Assembly: GCF_000444875.1 (NCBI RefSeq)
Contig: NC_021985.1
Span: 4,608,170-4,672,169, forward strand
Length of the DNA stretch: 64,000 nt
Direction of reading: 5' to 3'
Source: Streptomyces collinus Tu 365
Lineage (GTDB): Bacteria; Actinomycetota; Actinomycetes; Streptomycetales; Streptomycetaceae
Numbering within the stretch: position 1 is the first letter of the stretch; every line of letters begins with the position of its first letter. The notes beneath the pieces are model-generated. The model saw only the letters and a program-made list of their open reading frames with translations, was not told the DNA's origin and made no database searches. The position numbers and the translations under genes were made by a program. Positions 9,933 through 18,103 of this stretch are shown here, piece by piece.

Positions 9933-11570
9933 GTGATCGAACCGCAGGCCCCCGCGCGCCCGGCCGCCCCGCCCTGGCCGGGTCCCGCACGGCTGCCCGT
10001 CCGGCCCGGCACCGGGCGGTTCCTGGTCCTCGCCTGCGTCTTCGTCTGCGCGGCCTGCGGACTCGTCTACGAACTGGAACTCGTCGCCTTCGCCTCGTAC
10101 CTGATCGGCGACTCGGTCACCCAGGCCTCCGTCGTGCTCTCCGTGATGGTCTTCGCGATGGGCATCGGCTCGCTCGCCGCCAAGCGGCTGCGCTGGCACG
10201 CGGCCGCCGGCTTCGGGGCGATCGAGATCGTCCTCGCGCTGGTCGGCGGGTGCAGCGCGATGGCGCTCTACGCCGTCTTCGCCTGGACCGGCGGCTGGGG
10301 CGGGGTCTGGGCCGAAGGACCGCGCTGCCTGCTGGTCGCCTTCTCGCTCGCCATCGGCCTGCTCGTCGGCGCCGAGGTGCCGCTGCTGATGGAACTGATC
10401 CAGCGGATCCGCCGGCAGGACGCGGGCGGCGCGGTCGCCGACCTGTTCGCCGCGGACTACGTCGGCGCCCTCGTCGGCGGGCTGGCCTTCCCGTTCCTGC
10501 TCCTGCCGTTCCTGGGCCAGCTCACGGGCGCGCTGCTCACCGGCTCGGTTAACGTCGTGGCCGGCGGCGCCCTGGTCCTCGGCCTGTTCCGGCGCGACCT
10601 GACCCGGCGCGCCCGCTGGACCCTGCTCCTCGTCGGCCTCACCGTCCTCGGCGTCCTCGCCGCCGCCGCCGCCCTCGCCGACGAGTTCGAACGGGCGGCC
10701 CGCCACGCGGTGTACGGCAAGGACGTCCGCGTCGCCGTGCAGACCGGCGTCCAGGAGGTCGTCCTCGCCGGCGGCACCCGGGGCCGCCCCCTCGACCTCT
10801 TCCTCGACGGCCGGCTGCGGGTGGGCGGCCGCGACGAGCGCCGCTACCACGAGGCACTGGTCCGGCCCGCGACGACCGGGCCGCACGCCCGGGTGCTGAT
10901 CCTCGGCGGCGGCGACGGCCTGGCCGCCCGCGAGGTGCTGCGCCGGCCGGGCGTGCGCCGCGTCGACGTCGTCGAACTCGACGCCGGACTGGTCCGCCTG
11001 GCCCGCACCGACCCCGGCCTGTCCGCCCTCAACGGCCACGTCTACGACGACCCCCGCGTCCACGTCACCACCGCCGACGCGCTCACCTGGCTGCGGGCGG
11101 CGCCACCGGTCGGGTACGACGTGGTGATCGCGGACCTGCCCGACCCCGGTATCACGGCCAGCACCAAGCTGTACTCGCAGGAGTTCTACGGCCTGGCGCG
11201 CCGCGTCCTCGCCGCCGACGGCCGCCTGGTGGTGCACGCCGGACCCGTCGCCGCCCGCCCCCGCGTCTTCTGGACGGTGGCCGCGACCCTGCGCGCGTCC
11301 GGTTTCGGGTCCTCCCCCTACCGGGTGCTCGGCCGCGACCCCGGCTTCCCGGCCGGCCCCGACCGCTCGGCCGGGGCGCCCCGGGCCCCGCACGACTGGG
11401 GCTTCCTGCTGGCCGCCCCGGGCGGCACGGCACCGCCGCTGCGCCTGGACCCGCGCGGGCCCCGGCCGCACACCCTGACCCCGCGCGAGCTGGCGGCCGA
11501 CGCATCGGCGGCACGGCGTACGCGGATCGGGGGGCTGCCGGCGTCGACGCTCGTGCATCCGCGGTACTGA
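9933..11570 (+). CDS. Membrane-bound spermidine synthase-like aminopropyltransferase
   Basis: A 545-residue fusion. Residues 25-255 contain about seven hydrophobic helices (CVFVCAACGLVYELELVAFA, a small-transporter-like bundle). Residues 256-510 are a Rossmann aminopropyltransferase domain with GGGDG near 324, VDVVELD for the nucleoside-binding acidic residue, and IADLPDPG where spermidine synthases carry the catalytic gate. The substrate-binding tyrosines of classic SpeE are less clear, so the acceptor may not be putrescine. The start is a GTG at 9933. Membrane tethering suggests coupled synthesis and movement of a polyamine-like product. It follows the DUF2617 gene. Confidence 0.85.
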   Translation: MIEPQAPARPAAPPWPGPARLPVRPGTGRFLVLACVFVCAACGLVYELELVAFASYLIGDSVTQASVVLSVMVFAMGIGSLAAKRLRWHAAAGFGAIEIVLALVGGCSAMALYAVFAWTGGWGGVWAEGPRCLLVAFSLAIGLLVGAEVPLLMELIQRIRRQDAGGAVADLFAADYVGALVGGLAFPFLLLPFLGQLTGALLTGSVNVVAGGALVLGLFRRDLTRRARWTLLLVGLTVLGVLAAAAALADEFERAARHAVYGKDVRVAVQTGVQEVVLAGGTRGRPLDLFLDGRLRVGGRDERRYHEALVRPATTGPHARVLILGGGDGLAAREVLRRPGVRRVDVVELDAGLVRLARTDPGLSALNGHVYDDPRVHVTTADALTWLRAAPPVGYDVVIADLPDPGITASTKLYSQEFYGLARRVLAADGRLVVHAGPVAARPRVFWTVAATLRASGFGSSPYRVLGRDPGFPAGPDRSAGAPRAPHDWGFLLAAPGGTAPPLRLDPRGPRPHTLTPRELAADASAARRTRIGGLPASTLVHPRY

Positions 11571-11612
11571 AGGGGGGTACGTTCCGGTCACTCCTGGGTA
11601 GGCTCAGCCGAC

Positions 11613-12554
11613 ATGGAGCACCAGGTCTTCGTCCCGGTTCCGGCCGACCGGCTCAGAGAAGCCCTCGCCGACCCCGCCCGGGTGGCGCGTGCGGTCCCCG
11701 GGCTCCAGCAGGACGCCGGGGCCGAACCCGTGACCGGGCGGCTGAAGTTGCGCGTCGGCGGCCATTCCGTCACCTACCGCGGCGCCGTGCGGATCACGCC
11801 CCGCGCGGACGGCACGTACGCCGTCGACGGCGAGGCCGCCGAGGCCCGCGGCACCGGCACGGTCAAACTCGCCCTCACGCTGCGCCTCACGGACGGCGGT
11901 GACGGCGGTGACGGGGGTGACGGGGGTGACGGCACCACCGTCACGGTCGAGGGCACGGCCGACGCGGACGGACGCATCGCGGAACTGCCCGCGGACGCGG
12001 TCCACTCGGCGGTCACCCGCCTGCTGAGCCGCTTCCTGGAGGACCTGCCCGAGAGACGGCCGGACGAGGACGCCCCCGATGGCGAGGCGGCCGAGGAGGC
12101 CGAGGCGGACCCCGACAGCCGGGCGGCCCCCGAGAACCAGGCGGCGGCCCCCGAGAACAGCCAGGCGGCCGGCCGGGCCGACTCGGAGCCCGAGCCCGAA
12201 CCGCGGACCGGCACCGACCCCGGGACCGACGGCGACTCCGGCCGGAGCTCCGTCTTCGACACCGACGTGCCCCCGCCCTCCCTGGACCGCGAGGCGGACC
12301 CGGACAGCGACCGCGGGTCCGGCTTCGACGCCACGGGCGAGCCGCCCGCCGAGGCCGCGCACGCGCGCCGCACGATGATCGGCCGCAGCGCGGAGGAGGT
12401 CGACCACGCGCCGCCGCGCGGCCGCTACGCCCCGGTCCCGGCCCCGCAGGCCGTCGCCGGGAAGGCGGCCCTGCGCTGGGCGGCGCCCGCCGCCGCGCTG
12501 GCCGTCGCCTCGGCCATCGTGCTGGGCCGCGCCCTGCGCCGACGCCACCCCTAG
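11613..12554 (+). CDS. CoxG/SRPBCC-like protein with acidic linker and C-terminal membrane anchor
   Basis: A 313-residue protein. Residues 1-145 form a CoxG-type START-like domain (MEHQVFVPVPADRLREALADPARVARAVPG, GRLKLRVGGHSVTYRG, SAVTRLLSRFLEDL). Residues 150-285 are a long disordered Asp/Glu/Pro-rich linker. The end is a hydrophobic helix (AAPAAALAVASAIVLG) followed by RALRRRHP, a tail anchor. CoxG domains bind hydrophobic ligands and help recruit CO dehydrogenase, but no cox genes are nearby. A run of four 9-bp repeats encodes GGDGGDGGDGGD in the barrel, probably a loop expansion. Confidence 0.75.
   Translation: MEHQVFVPVPADRLREALADPARVARAVPGLQQDAGAEPVTGRLKLRVGGHSVTYRGAVRITPRADGTYAVDGEAAEARGTGTVKLALTLRLTDGGDGGDGGDGGDGTTVTVEGTADADGRIAELPADAVHSAVTRLLSRFLEDLPERRPDEDAPDGEAAEEAEADPDSRAAPENQAAAPENSQAAGRADSEPEPEPRTGTDPGTDGDSGRSSVFDTDVPPPSLDREADPDSDRGSGFDATGEPPAEAAHARRTMIGRSAEEVDHAPPRGRYAPVPAPQAVAGKAALRWAAPAAALAVASAIVLGRALRRRHP
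11895..11930 (+). repeat. Four 9-bp tandem repeats inside the CoxG-like gene
   Basis: Units GGCGGTGAC (twice) and GGGGGTGAC (twice), in frame, encoding Gly-Gly-Asp. The copy number is likely variable between strains, changing loop length without a frameshift. Confidence 0.8.
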
Positions 12555-12605
12555 GGCCCGGCCGGCCCCTGGCCCCCGGGCCGCTGCCCGCCAGGCTCGC
12601 TCGGC

Positions 12606-13019
12606 CTAAGCCCCGGCTCCCGGCCCACCGGGCTCACCCGGTGCGTTCCCGGGCGGTTCACCCATGCCGAACCAGTCGTGGACCGGCCGTACCTCGACCG
12701 CCACGACGTGGAAGTCCAGGACCCGTTCGGCGATGGCACGGGCCCGCTCCGGGCTCGCGCACTCGATCACGTAGTAGGCGGTGAGCTGGTGGGTCGCCTC
12801 CGTGAACGGCCCGTCCGCGGCGGTGTGCGGCCCCCGCGCCTGCCACCGGAGGGTCGTGGTGTCCCCCGGCAGGACGAGCCCGGCTCCGTTCAGCATCTCG
12901 CCGGTGTCCGCCAGGTCCCGGTGGAGCGCTTCATGTCTGCGGAACACCTCGGCGCGCTGCTCGGCGGTCATCGCCTCGGTCGCCGCCGGGTCCGCGTACA
13001 TCAGCACCATGTACTTCAT
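12606..13019 (-). CDS. YCII-related (DGPF domain) protein
   Basis: A 137-residue single-domain protein: MKYMVLMYADP opens the YCII ferredoxin-like fold, and ADGPFTEATHQLTAYYVIEC is the diagnostic DGPF motif, followed by ERARAIAERV and VEVRPVHDW. The Gly/Pro-rich last 20 residues are probably disordered. In actinobacteria such proteins often sit next to ECF sigma factors; here the neighbours are unrelated metabolic genes. No enzymatic activity is established for the group. Confidence 0.85.
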   Translation of the reverse strand: MKYMVLMYADPAATEAMTAEQRAEVFRRHEALHRDLADTGEMLNGAGLVLPGDTTTLRWQARGPHTAADGPFTEATHQLTAYYVIECASPERARAIAERVLDFHVVAVEVRPVHDWFGMGEPPGNAPGEPGGPGAGA

Positions 13020-13082
13020 GACGAGATCCTGGCACCGCCCGGCCGGCGGACGCCCTCTTGATCGCCCCAGTAGGGTCGACAC

Positions 13083-13871
13083 GTGAGTAACGAAGACATC
13101 ACGCTGACCGCGGGCGACGCGGAAGTGAGCGTGCGGCCCGGCAACGGCGGCCGTATCGGTGGGCTCCGGATCGGCGGCGTGGAGCTGCTGCGCCAGGGCG
13201 AGCGCTACGGCTGCTTCCCGATGGTGCCCTGGTGCGGCCGGATCAAGGAGGGCCGCTTCATGGACGGCGCCACCGTGCGCCAGATGCCCCTCAACTCCCC
13301 GCCGCACGCCATCCACGGCACCGCGCGCGACGGCGACTGGCACACCGCCCGCACCTCGGCCGACGAGGCCGTCATCACCCACGACCTGGCCGACCCCTGG
13401 CCGCACCGCGGCCGGGTCACGCACGTCGTCGCGCTGGCCGAGGACAGCCTGACGCTGACCATGTCCGTGGAGGCGTACGACGACTCCTTCCCGGCGCAGA
13501 TCGGCTGGCACCCCTGGTTCAACCGCAGCCTCGGCGGCGAGGACGTGCGGCTCGACTTCAAGCCGGCCTGGCAGGAGGAGCGGGGCGCCGACCACCTGCC
13601 CACCGGCAACCGCCTCGACCCGCGGCCCGGCCCCTGGGACGACTGCTTCGGCATGCCCGGCGGCGTGGACGTCACCCTCACCTGGCCGGGGCAGCTCGAA
13701 CTCCGGGTCACCAGCCGGGAGGAGTGGGTGGTCGTCTACGACGAGCAGGCCGAGGCCGTCTGCGTGGAGCCGCAGACCGGACCGCCCAACGGACTGAACA
13801 CCCTCCCGCGCCTGGTCACACCGCTGGAGCCGCTGGAGGCGTCGACCACCTGGAGCTGGCGGCGCCTCTAA
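13083..13871 (+). CDS. Aldose 1-epimerase family protein
   Basis: A 262-residue galactose mutarotase-like beta-sandwich protein. The conserved histidines are in PPHAIHGTAR (about residue 80) and IGWHPWFN (about residue 142), and the catalytic base glutamate is probably in VCVEPQTGPPNG near residue 224. Start GTG at 13083; it ends 10 bp before pyrE and may be co-transcribed with it. Family members interconvert alpha and beta anomers of aldohexoses; the exact sugar is not readable from sequence. Confidence 0.85.
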   Translation: MSNEDITLTAGDAEVSVRPGNGGRIGGLRIGGVELLRQGERYGCFPMVPWCGRIKEGRFMDGATVRQMPLNSPPHAIHGTARDGDWHTARTSADEAVITHDLADPWPHRGRVTHVVALAEDSLTLTMSVEAYDDSFPAQIGWHPWFNRSLGGEDVRLDFKPAWQEERGADHLPTGNRLDPRPGPWDDCFGMPGGVDVTLTWPGQLELRVTSREEWVVVYDEQAEAVCVEPQTGPPNGLNTLPRLVTPLEPLEASTTWSWRRL

Positions 13872-13881
13872 GCTGTGCCCC

Positions 13882-14430
13882 ATGACGGACGTACGCGGCG
13901 CGCTGCTGCAGCAGATCAAGGACAAGGCCGTGGTGCACGGCAAGGTGACCCTGTCGTCGGGCAAGGAAGCCGACTACTACATCGACCTGCGCCGGATCAC
14001 GCTGGACGGCGAGGCCGCGCCGCTGGTCGGTGAGGTCATGCTCGACCTGACCGCGGAGCTGGACTTCGAGGCGGTCGGCGGCCTCACCCTGGGCGCCGAC
14101 CCGGTGGCCACCGCGATGCTGCACGCCTCGCACGCGCGCGGCCGGACGCTGGACGCCTTCGTGGTGCGCAAGGCGGGCAAGGCGCACGGCCTGCAGCGCC
14201 GGATCGAGGGCGCCGAGGTCGCGGGCCGCCGGGTCCTGGCCGTCGAGGACACCTCGACGACCGGCGGCTCCGTGCTGACGGCCGTGGAGGCGCTGCGCGA
14301 GGCCGGCGCCGAGGTCGTCGCCGTCGCCACGATCGTGGACCGGGCGACGGGCGCGGCCGAGGCGATCGCCGAGCAGGCGGGCGTGCCGTACGTGTTCGCC
14401 TTCTCGAAGGATGAACTGGGTCTGGACTGA
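13882..14430 (+). CDS. pyrE: Orotate phosphoribosyltransferase
   Basis: A 182-residue type I phosphoribosyltransferase, normal length. The PRPP-binding loop is VLAVEDTSTTGGSVLTAVEAL (about residues 116-136), with the flexible catalytic loop in VVRKAGKAHGLQRRIEG. It condenses orotate with PRPP to orotidine 5'-phosphate in de novo pyrimidine synthesis. It lies between an epimerase gene and fba, away from the main pyr operon. Confidence 0.95.
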   Translation: MTDVRGALLQQIKDKAVVHGKVTLSSGKEADYYIDLRRITLDGEAAPLVGEVMLDLTAELDFEAVGGLTLGADPVATAMLHASHARGRTLDAFVVRKAGKAHGLQRRIEGAEVAGRRVLAVEDTSTTGGSVLTAVEALREAGAEVVAVATIVDRATGAAEAIAEQAGVPYVFAFSKDELGLD

Positions 14431-14460
14431 CGCGCCGGATCGACCTGGACTTGACCGGCG

Positions 14461-14479
14461 CATGGACCAGCGGTCCATG
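14461..14479. promoter_or_regulatory. Perfect palindrome upstream of fba
   Basis: CATGGACC-AGC-GGTCCATG, 8-bp arms, 97 bp before the fba start and 31 bp after pyrE. A TTGACC at 14451 just upstream could be a -35 element, which would put the palindrome in the promoter spacer. It could be an operator or a short terminator of pyrE; there is no T-run. Confidence 0.5.
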
Positions 14480-14575
14480 TCTGGAAAGATGGGGACGACG
14501 ATGACGTCACACCCCAGGTCTAGGTCAGGGCCGTAGTACGCAGATCGCCAACCCGCACACCCAAGGAGCGGACAG

Positions 14576-15598
14576 ATGCCCATCGCAACCCCCGAGGTCT
14601 ACAACGAGATGCTCGACCGGGCGAAGGCAGGCAAGTTCGCCTACCCGGCCATCAACGTCACCTCGAGCCAGACCCTGAACGCGGCGCTGCGCGGCTTCGC
14701 GGAGGCGGAGAGCGACGGCATCGTCCAGATCTCCACGGGTGGCGCCGAGTTCCTCGGCGGCCAGTACAGCAAGGACATGGTGACCGGCGCGGTCGCGCTC
14801 GCCGAGTTCGCGCACATCGTCGCCGAGAAGTACCCGGTCAACATCGCGCTGCACACCGACCACTGCCCGAAGGACAAGCTCGACGGGTACGTGCGTCCGC
14901 TGCTCGCGATCTCCGAGGAGCGCGTCAAGGCCGGCCGCAACCCGCTGTTCCAGTCGCACATGTGGGACGGCTCCGCCGAGACCCTCGCGGACAACCTGGC
15001 CATCGCGCAGGAACTGCTGGAGACGGCCCGCCGGGCGAACATCATCCTCGAGGTGGAGATCACCCCGACCGGTGGTGAGGAGGACGGCGTCTCCCACGAG
15101 ATCAACGACTCGCTGTACACCACGGTCGAGGACGCGATCCGCACCGCCGAGGCCCTCGGCCTGGGCGAGAAGGGCCGCTACCTGCTCGCCGCCTCGTTCG
15201 GCAACGTGCACGGCGTGTACAAGCCGGGCAACGTCGTGCTCCGGCCCGAGCTGCTGAAGGAGCTGGCCGACGGCGTCTCCGCCAAGTTCGGCAAGCAGTC
15301 CCCGTTCGACTTCGTCTTCCACGGCGGCTCCGGCTCCACCGAGCAGGAGATCCTGACCGCGCTGGAGAACGGCGTCGTCAAGATGAACATCGACACGGAC
15401 ACCCAGTACGCCTTCACCCGTCCGGTCGCCGCCCACATGTTCAAGAACTACGACGGCGTCCTGAAGGTCGACGGCGAGGTCGGCGACAAGAAGACCTACG
15501 ACCCGCGCACCTGGGGCAAGCTGGCCGAGGCGTCGATGGCCGAGCGTGTCGTCGAGGCCACCCGCAACCTGCGCTCGGCGGGCAACAAGATCAAGTAG
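14576..15598 (+). CDS. fba: Class II fructose-bisphosphate aldolase
   Basis: A 340-residue zinc-dependent aldolase of full length. Metal and substrate ligands are visible: LHTDHCPKD near residue 95, an acidic LEVEITPTGGEEDG segment, SFGNVHGVY, FHGGSGSTEQE and NIDTDTQYAF. It cleaves fructose 1,6-bisphosphate to dihydroxyacetone phosphate and glyceraldehyde 3-phosphate in glycolysis and gluconeogenesis. AAGGAG precedes the ATG. Confidence 0.97.
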   Translation: MPIATPEVYNEMLDRAKAGKFAYPAINVTSSQTLNAALRGFAEAESDGIVQISTGGAEFLGGQYSKDMVTGAVALAEFAHIVAEKYPVNIALHTDHCPKDKLDGYVRPLLAISEERVKAGRNPLFQSHMWDGSAETLADNLAIAQELLETARRANIILEVEITPTGGEEDGVSHEINDSLYTTVEDAIRTAEALGLGEKGRYLLAASFGNVHGVYKPGNVVLRPELLKELADGVSAKFGKQSPFDFVFHGGSGSTEQEILTALENGVVKMNIDTDTQYAFTRPVAAHMFKNYDGVLKVDGEVGDKKTYDPRTWGKLAEASMAERVVEATRNLRSAGNKIK

Positions 15599-15667
15599 CC
15601 CGTGGCGGCACCTCGCGGTGAGCCCGTCGCCTGACCCGGGCGGCGGGCTCGCTGTATACCTGAAGGC

Positions 15668-17134
15668 ATGCCCGACGTCCGGCTGGCCTCGCCCCGCGGC
15701 AGGTGGGTCCTGTTCACCACGGTCCTCGGCTCCAGCATGGCGATGCTGGACTCGACCGTCGTCAACGTGGCGCTGCCGACCATCGGCCGCGACCTCGGCG
15801 CGAGCCTGGGCGCGCTGCAGTGGACCGTCAACGCCTACATGGTCACGCTGGCCGGCCTGATCCTGCTGGGCGGCTCGCTGGGCGACCGCTACGGCCGCCG
15901 GCGGATCTTCGTGCTGGGGGTCGTCTGGTTCGCGGCCGCCTCGCTGCTGTGCGGCCTGGCGCCGGACCCCGGCGTCCTCATCGCCGCCCGCGCCCTCCAG
16001 GGCATCGGCGGCGCCCTGCTCACCCCCGGTTCGCTCGCGCTGATCCAGGCGTCCTTCCACCCGGACGACCGGAGCCGGGCGGTCGGCCTGTGGTCCGGCT
16101 TCGGCGGCATCGGCGCGGCCGTGGGGCCCTTCCTGGGCGGCTGGCTGGTGGACGGCCCCGGCTGGCGCTGGGTCTTCCTGCTCAACGTGCCGCTGGCGCT
16201 GCTGTGCGTGCCGGTGGCGCTGCGCCACGTCCCGGAGTCCGACGCGGGCCGCTCCGGGGCCCGGTTCGACGTGCTCGGCGCGGTCCTCGGCGCGCTGGCG
16301 CTGGCGCTGCTCACGTACGCGCTGATCGAGGCCGGCCAGACCGGTCACGACGCCGTGGCGGTCGGGCTGAGCGCGGTGGGGGGTGTCGTGGCCGCCGTCG
16401 CCTTCGTCCAGGTCGAGCGGCACCGGGCGGACCCGATGCTGCCGCCGGACATCTTCGCCTCGCGCCAGTTCACGGCGGTCAACCTGGTGACGCTGTGCGT
16501 GTACGCGGCCTTCGGCGGCTTCTTCTTCCTCACCGCGCTCCAGCTCCAGGTGGTGGCGGGCTACTCGGCGCTGCAGGCCGGTGTCGCGCTGCTCCCGACG
16601 ACCGCCCTGATGCTGCTGTTCTCGGCCCGCTCGGGCGCGCTGGCCGACCGCACCGGTCCCCGGCTGCCGCTGACCGTCGGCCCGCTGCTCTGCGCGGCGG
16701 CGATGCTGCTGATGCTGCGGGTCGGCCCGGACGCGGACTACCTGCGGGACGTCCTTCCGGCGCTGCTGGTGATGGGGGCGGGCATGGTCGCCCTGGTGGC
16801 GCCGCTGACCGCCACGGTGCTCGCCTCCGTCGACACCTCGCGGGCGGGGCTCGCCAGCGGCATCAACAACGCGGCGGCGCGGGCGGCGGGGCTGATCGCG
16901 GTGGCGGCGCTGCCGCTGCTGACGGGGATGGGGCCGGAGGCGTACCGGGTGCCCTCGGCTTTCGACGCGGCGTTCGACCGGGCGATGCCCATCTGCTCCG
17001 CGGTTCTGGTGGTGGGGGCCGTGCTGGCGTTCGCGCTGGTGCGGCGGCCCGGGCCCGGGTGCCGGCGGCCGGAGTGCCGGAGGCACGGGAATGTGACGAG
17101 TCCTCCGTTGGAGGGGGAGCGGAGGGGGAGTTAG
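15668..17134 (+). CDS. DHA2-family MFS drug exporter (14-helix type)
   Basis: A 488-residue integral membrane protein with a pattern of about 14 hydrophobic segments. Motif A-like GDRYGRRR lies between helices 2 and 3, the antiporter motif C lies in GIGGALLTPGSLALI, and MLDSTVVNVALPTIGRDL is the motif D1 of EmrB/QacA proteins. It would export a hydrophobic compound in exchange for protons. No TetR regulator is adjacent, and the substrate is unknown. It sits directly upstream of the DUF3151 remnant and the island. Confidence 0.9.
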   Translation: MPDVRLASPRGRWVLFTTVLGSSMAMLDSTVVNVALPTIGRDLGASLGALQWTVNAYMVTLAGLILLGGSLGDRYGRRRIFVLGVVWFAAASLLCGLAPDPGVLIAARALQGIGGALLTPGSLALIQASFHPDDRSRAVGLWSGFGGIGAAVGPFLGGWLVDGPGWRWVFLLNVPLALLCVPVALRHVPESDAGRSGARFDVLGAVLGALALALLTYALIEAGQTGHDAVAVGLSAVGGVVAAVAFVQVERHRADPMLPPDIFASRQFTAVNLVTLCVYAAFGGFFFLTALQLQVVAGYSALQAGVALLPTTALMLLFSARSGALADRTGPRLPLTVGPLLCAAAMLLMLRVGPDADYLRDVLPALLVMGAGMVALVAPLTATVLASVDTSRAGLASGINNAAARAAGLIAVAALPLLTGMGPEAYRVPSAFDAAFDRAMPICSAVLVVGAVLAFALVRRPGPGCRRPECRRHGNVTSPPLEGERRGS

Positions 17135-17182
17135 GGGGTGGGGTGCGACGGGGTGGGGCTTGGTCGTCGCGTGCGGGTGGGT

Positions 17183-17218
17183 GGGGGCTTGTCGCGCAGT
17201 TCCCCGCGCCCCTTTTTT
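17183..17218 (+). terminator. Terminator-like recurrent streptomycete intergenic motif with T-run
   Basis: The GGGGGCTTGTCGCGCAG segment followed by TTCCCCGCGCCCC and six T residues can fold and end in a U-tract. I recognise it as a sequence that recurs at gene ends in many Streptomyces genomes. It lies about 50 bp after the MFS exporter gene. Confidence 0.6.
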
Positions 17219-17272
17219 CATGCCGGCGTGTTCTGCCTCGCGGCCCTGGGGCACGGGTGCGGGAGACTGAGG

Positions 17273-17527
17273 GTTCTCGGCGGGCCGCCTCCGACCCACC
17301 TTCCCGACGACCCGGAGTCGCGCGTCCCTCACCTGGGCCCAGCTGGCCGACGAGGCGTTCGAGCGGGGCTTGGTCGCGGAGTCGTACGCCTACGCCCGCA
17401 CCGGGCTACCACCGTGGCCTCGACGCGCTGCGCCGCAGTGGCTGGAAGGCCATGTCCCGGTCCCATGGGAAAACGGCGGCACATGTGATCGGTTCGTTTC
17501 TGCCTTCCGTGCCGCCGCCGCTGTCTG
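17273..17527 (+). pseudogene. Decayed DUF3151 gene copy (frameshifts and internal deletion)
   Basis: Reading with frame changes gives a full-length match to the intact DUF3151 protein encoded leftward at 17562-17981: VLGGPPPTHLPDDPE (intact LLGGPDPTYLPENEE), then a gap of about 25 residues, LTWAQLADEAFERG and ESYAYARTG, a +1 shift, YHRGLDALRRSGWK, another shift, GHVPVPWE and a tail ending AFRAAAAV before a stop. No start codon or complete frame remains. Orientation matches fba, which is the usual arrangement of these two genes in actinobacteria as I recall it, so this is probably the ancestral copy, now dead. Confidence 0.75.
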
Positions 17528-17561
17528 AGCGACGGCGGCACGGACGTTTCAACCGCGACGA

Positions 17562-17981
17562 CTACCGCTTCAGTTCGGTGTACGCCTCGGCACTGCTGTC
17601 CTTGAGGAATTGCCAGCAACGCTCCGTCTCGTCCTTCTCGTCGATTACGCCAGCAGCACGGGCGAGGGCGGCAAGACAGCGCAGGAACCCGCGATTGGCT
17701 CGGTGGTCCCAGGGGATGGGCCCATGTCCCTTCCACCCGGCCCGGCGCAGCGCGTCCAGACCACGGTGATAGCCGGTGCGCGCGTAAGCGTACGACTCGA
17801 CCACTCGCCCTGCCTCGAAGGCGTCGTCGGCGAGCATGGCCCATGCGAGTGAGAACGTGGGGTACTTCGCCGCCACCTCGGCTGGTGACCGGGACTCCTC
17901 GCCCAGCAGGCGGTAGGCCTCTTCGTTCTCGGGGAGGTACGTCGGATCCGGACCGCCGAGCAGGTTCTTGTGCGTCGTCAT
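17562..17981 (-). CDS. DUF3151 family protein (intact copy)
   Basis: A 139-residue soluble protein with the family layout: NLLGGPDPTYLPENEEAYRLLGE at the start, FSLAWAMLADDAFEAG and ESYAYARTGYHRGLDALRRAGWKG in the middle (helical, TPR-like), and FLRCLAALARAAGVIDEKDE near the end. The role of the family is unknown. It reads opposite to fba and to the decayed copy 35 bp away, and is divergent from the serine recombinase with about 120 bp between. It may have arrived with the island and replaced the resident gene. Confidence 0.85.
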   Translation of the reverse strand: MTTHKNLLGGPDPTYLPENEEAYRLLGEESRSPAEVAAKYPTFSLAWAMLADDAFEAGRVVESYAYARTGYHRGLDALRRAGWKGHGPIPWDHRANRGFLRCLAALARAAGVIDEKDETERCWQFLKDSSAEAYTELKR

Positions 17982-18103
17982 GCCGTCAGTCTGCCACTTG
18001 TGTCCAGGCGTTCAGGACGTCCGCACGAGGGATCGGCCGTGGCCCAAGAATCAATGAGAACGGCGGTTCATGTACCGGATCGCGATGTGCGACGATCCGG
18101 CGC

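Noticed and set aside
14525..17332. A 935-codon open frame on the minus strand opposite fba and the MFS gene
   Set aside because: It is the antisense shadow of high-GC genes: it reads as Arg/Gly/Val/Asp low-complexity protein with no domain, while the + strand gives clean FbaA and MFS proteins. The same applies to other long antisense frames, for example opposite clpB, the kynurenine genes and purA.
17843..18103. Upstream extension of the serine recombinase frame
   Set aside because: The extra 87 codons overlap the DUF3151 gene antisense and precede the normal start of the resolvase fold.
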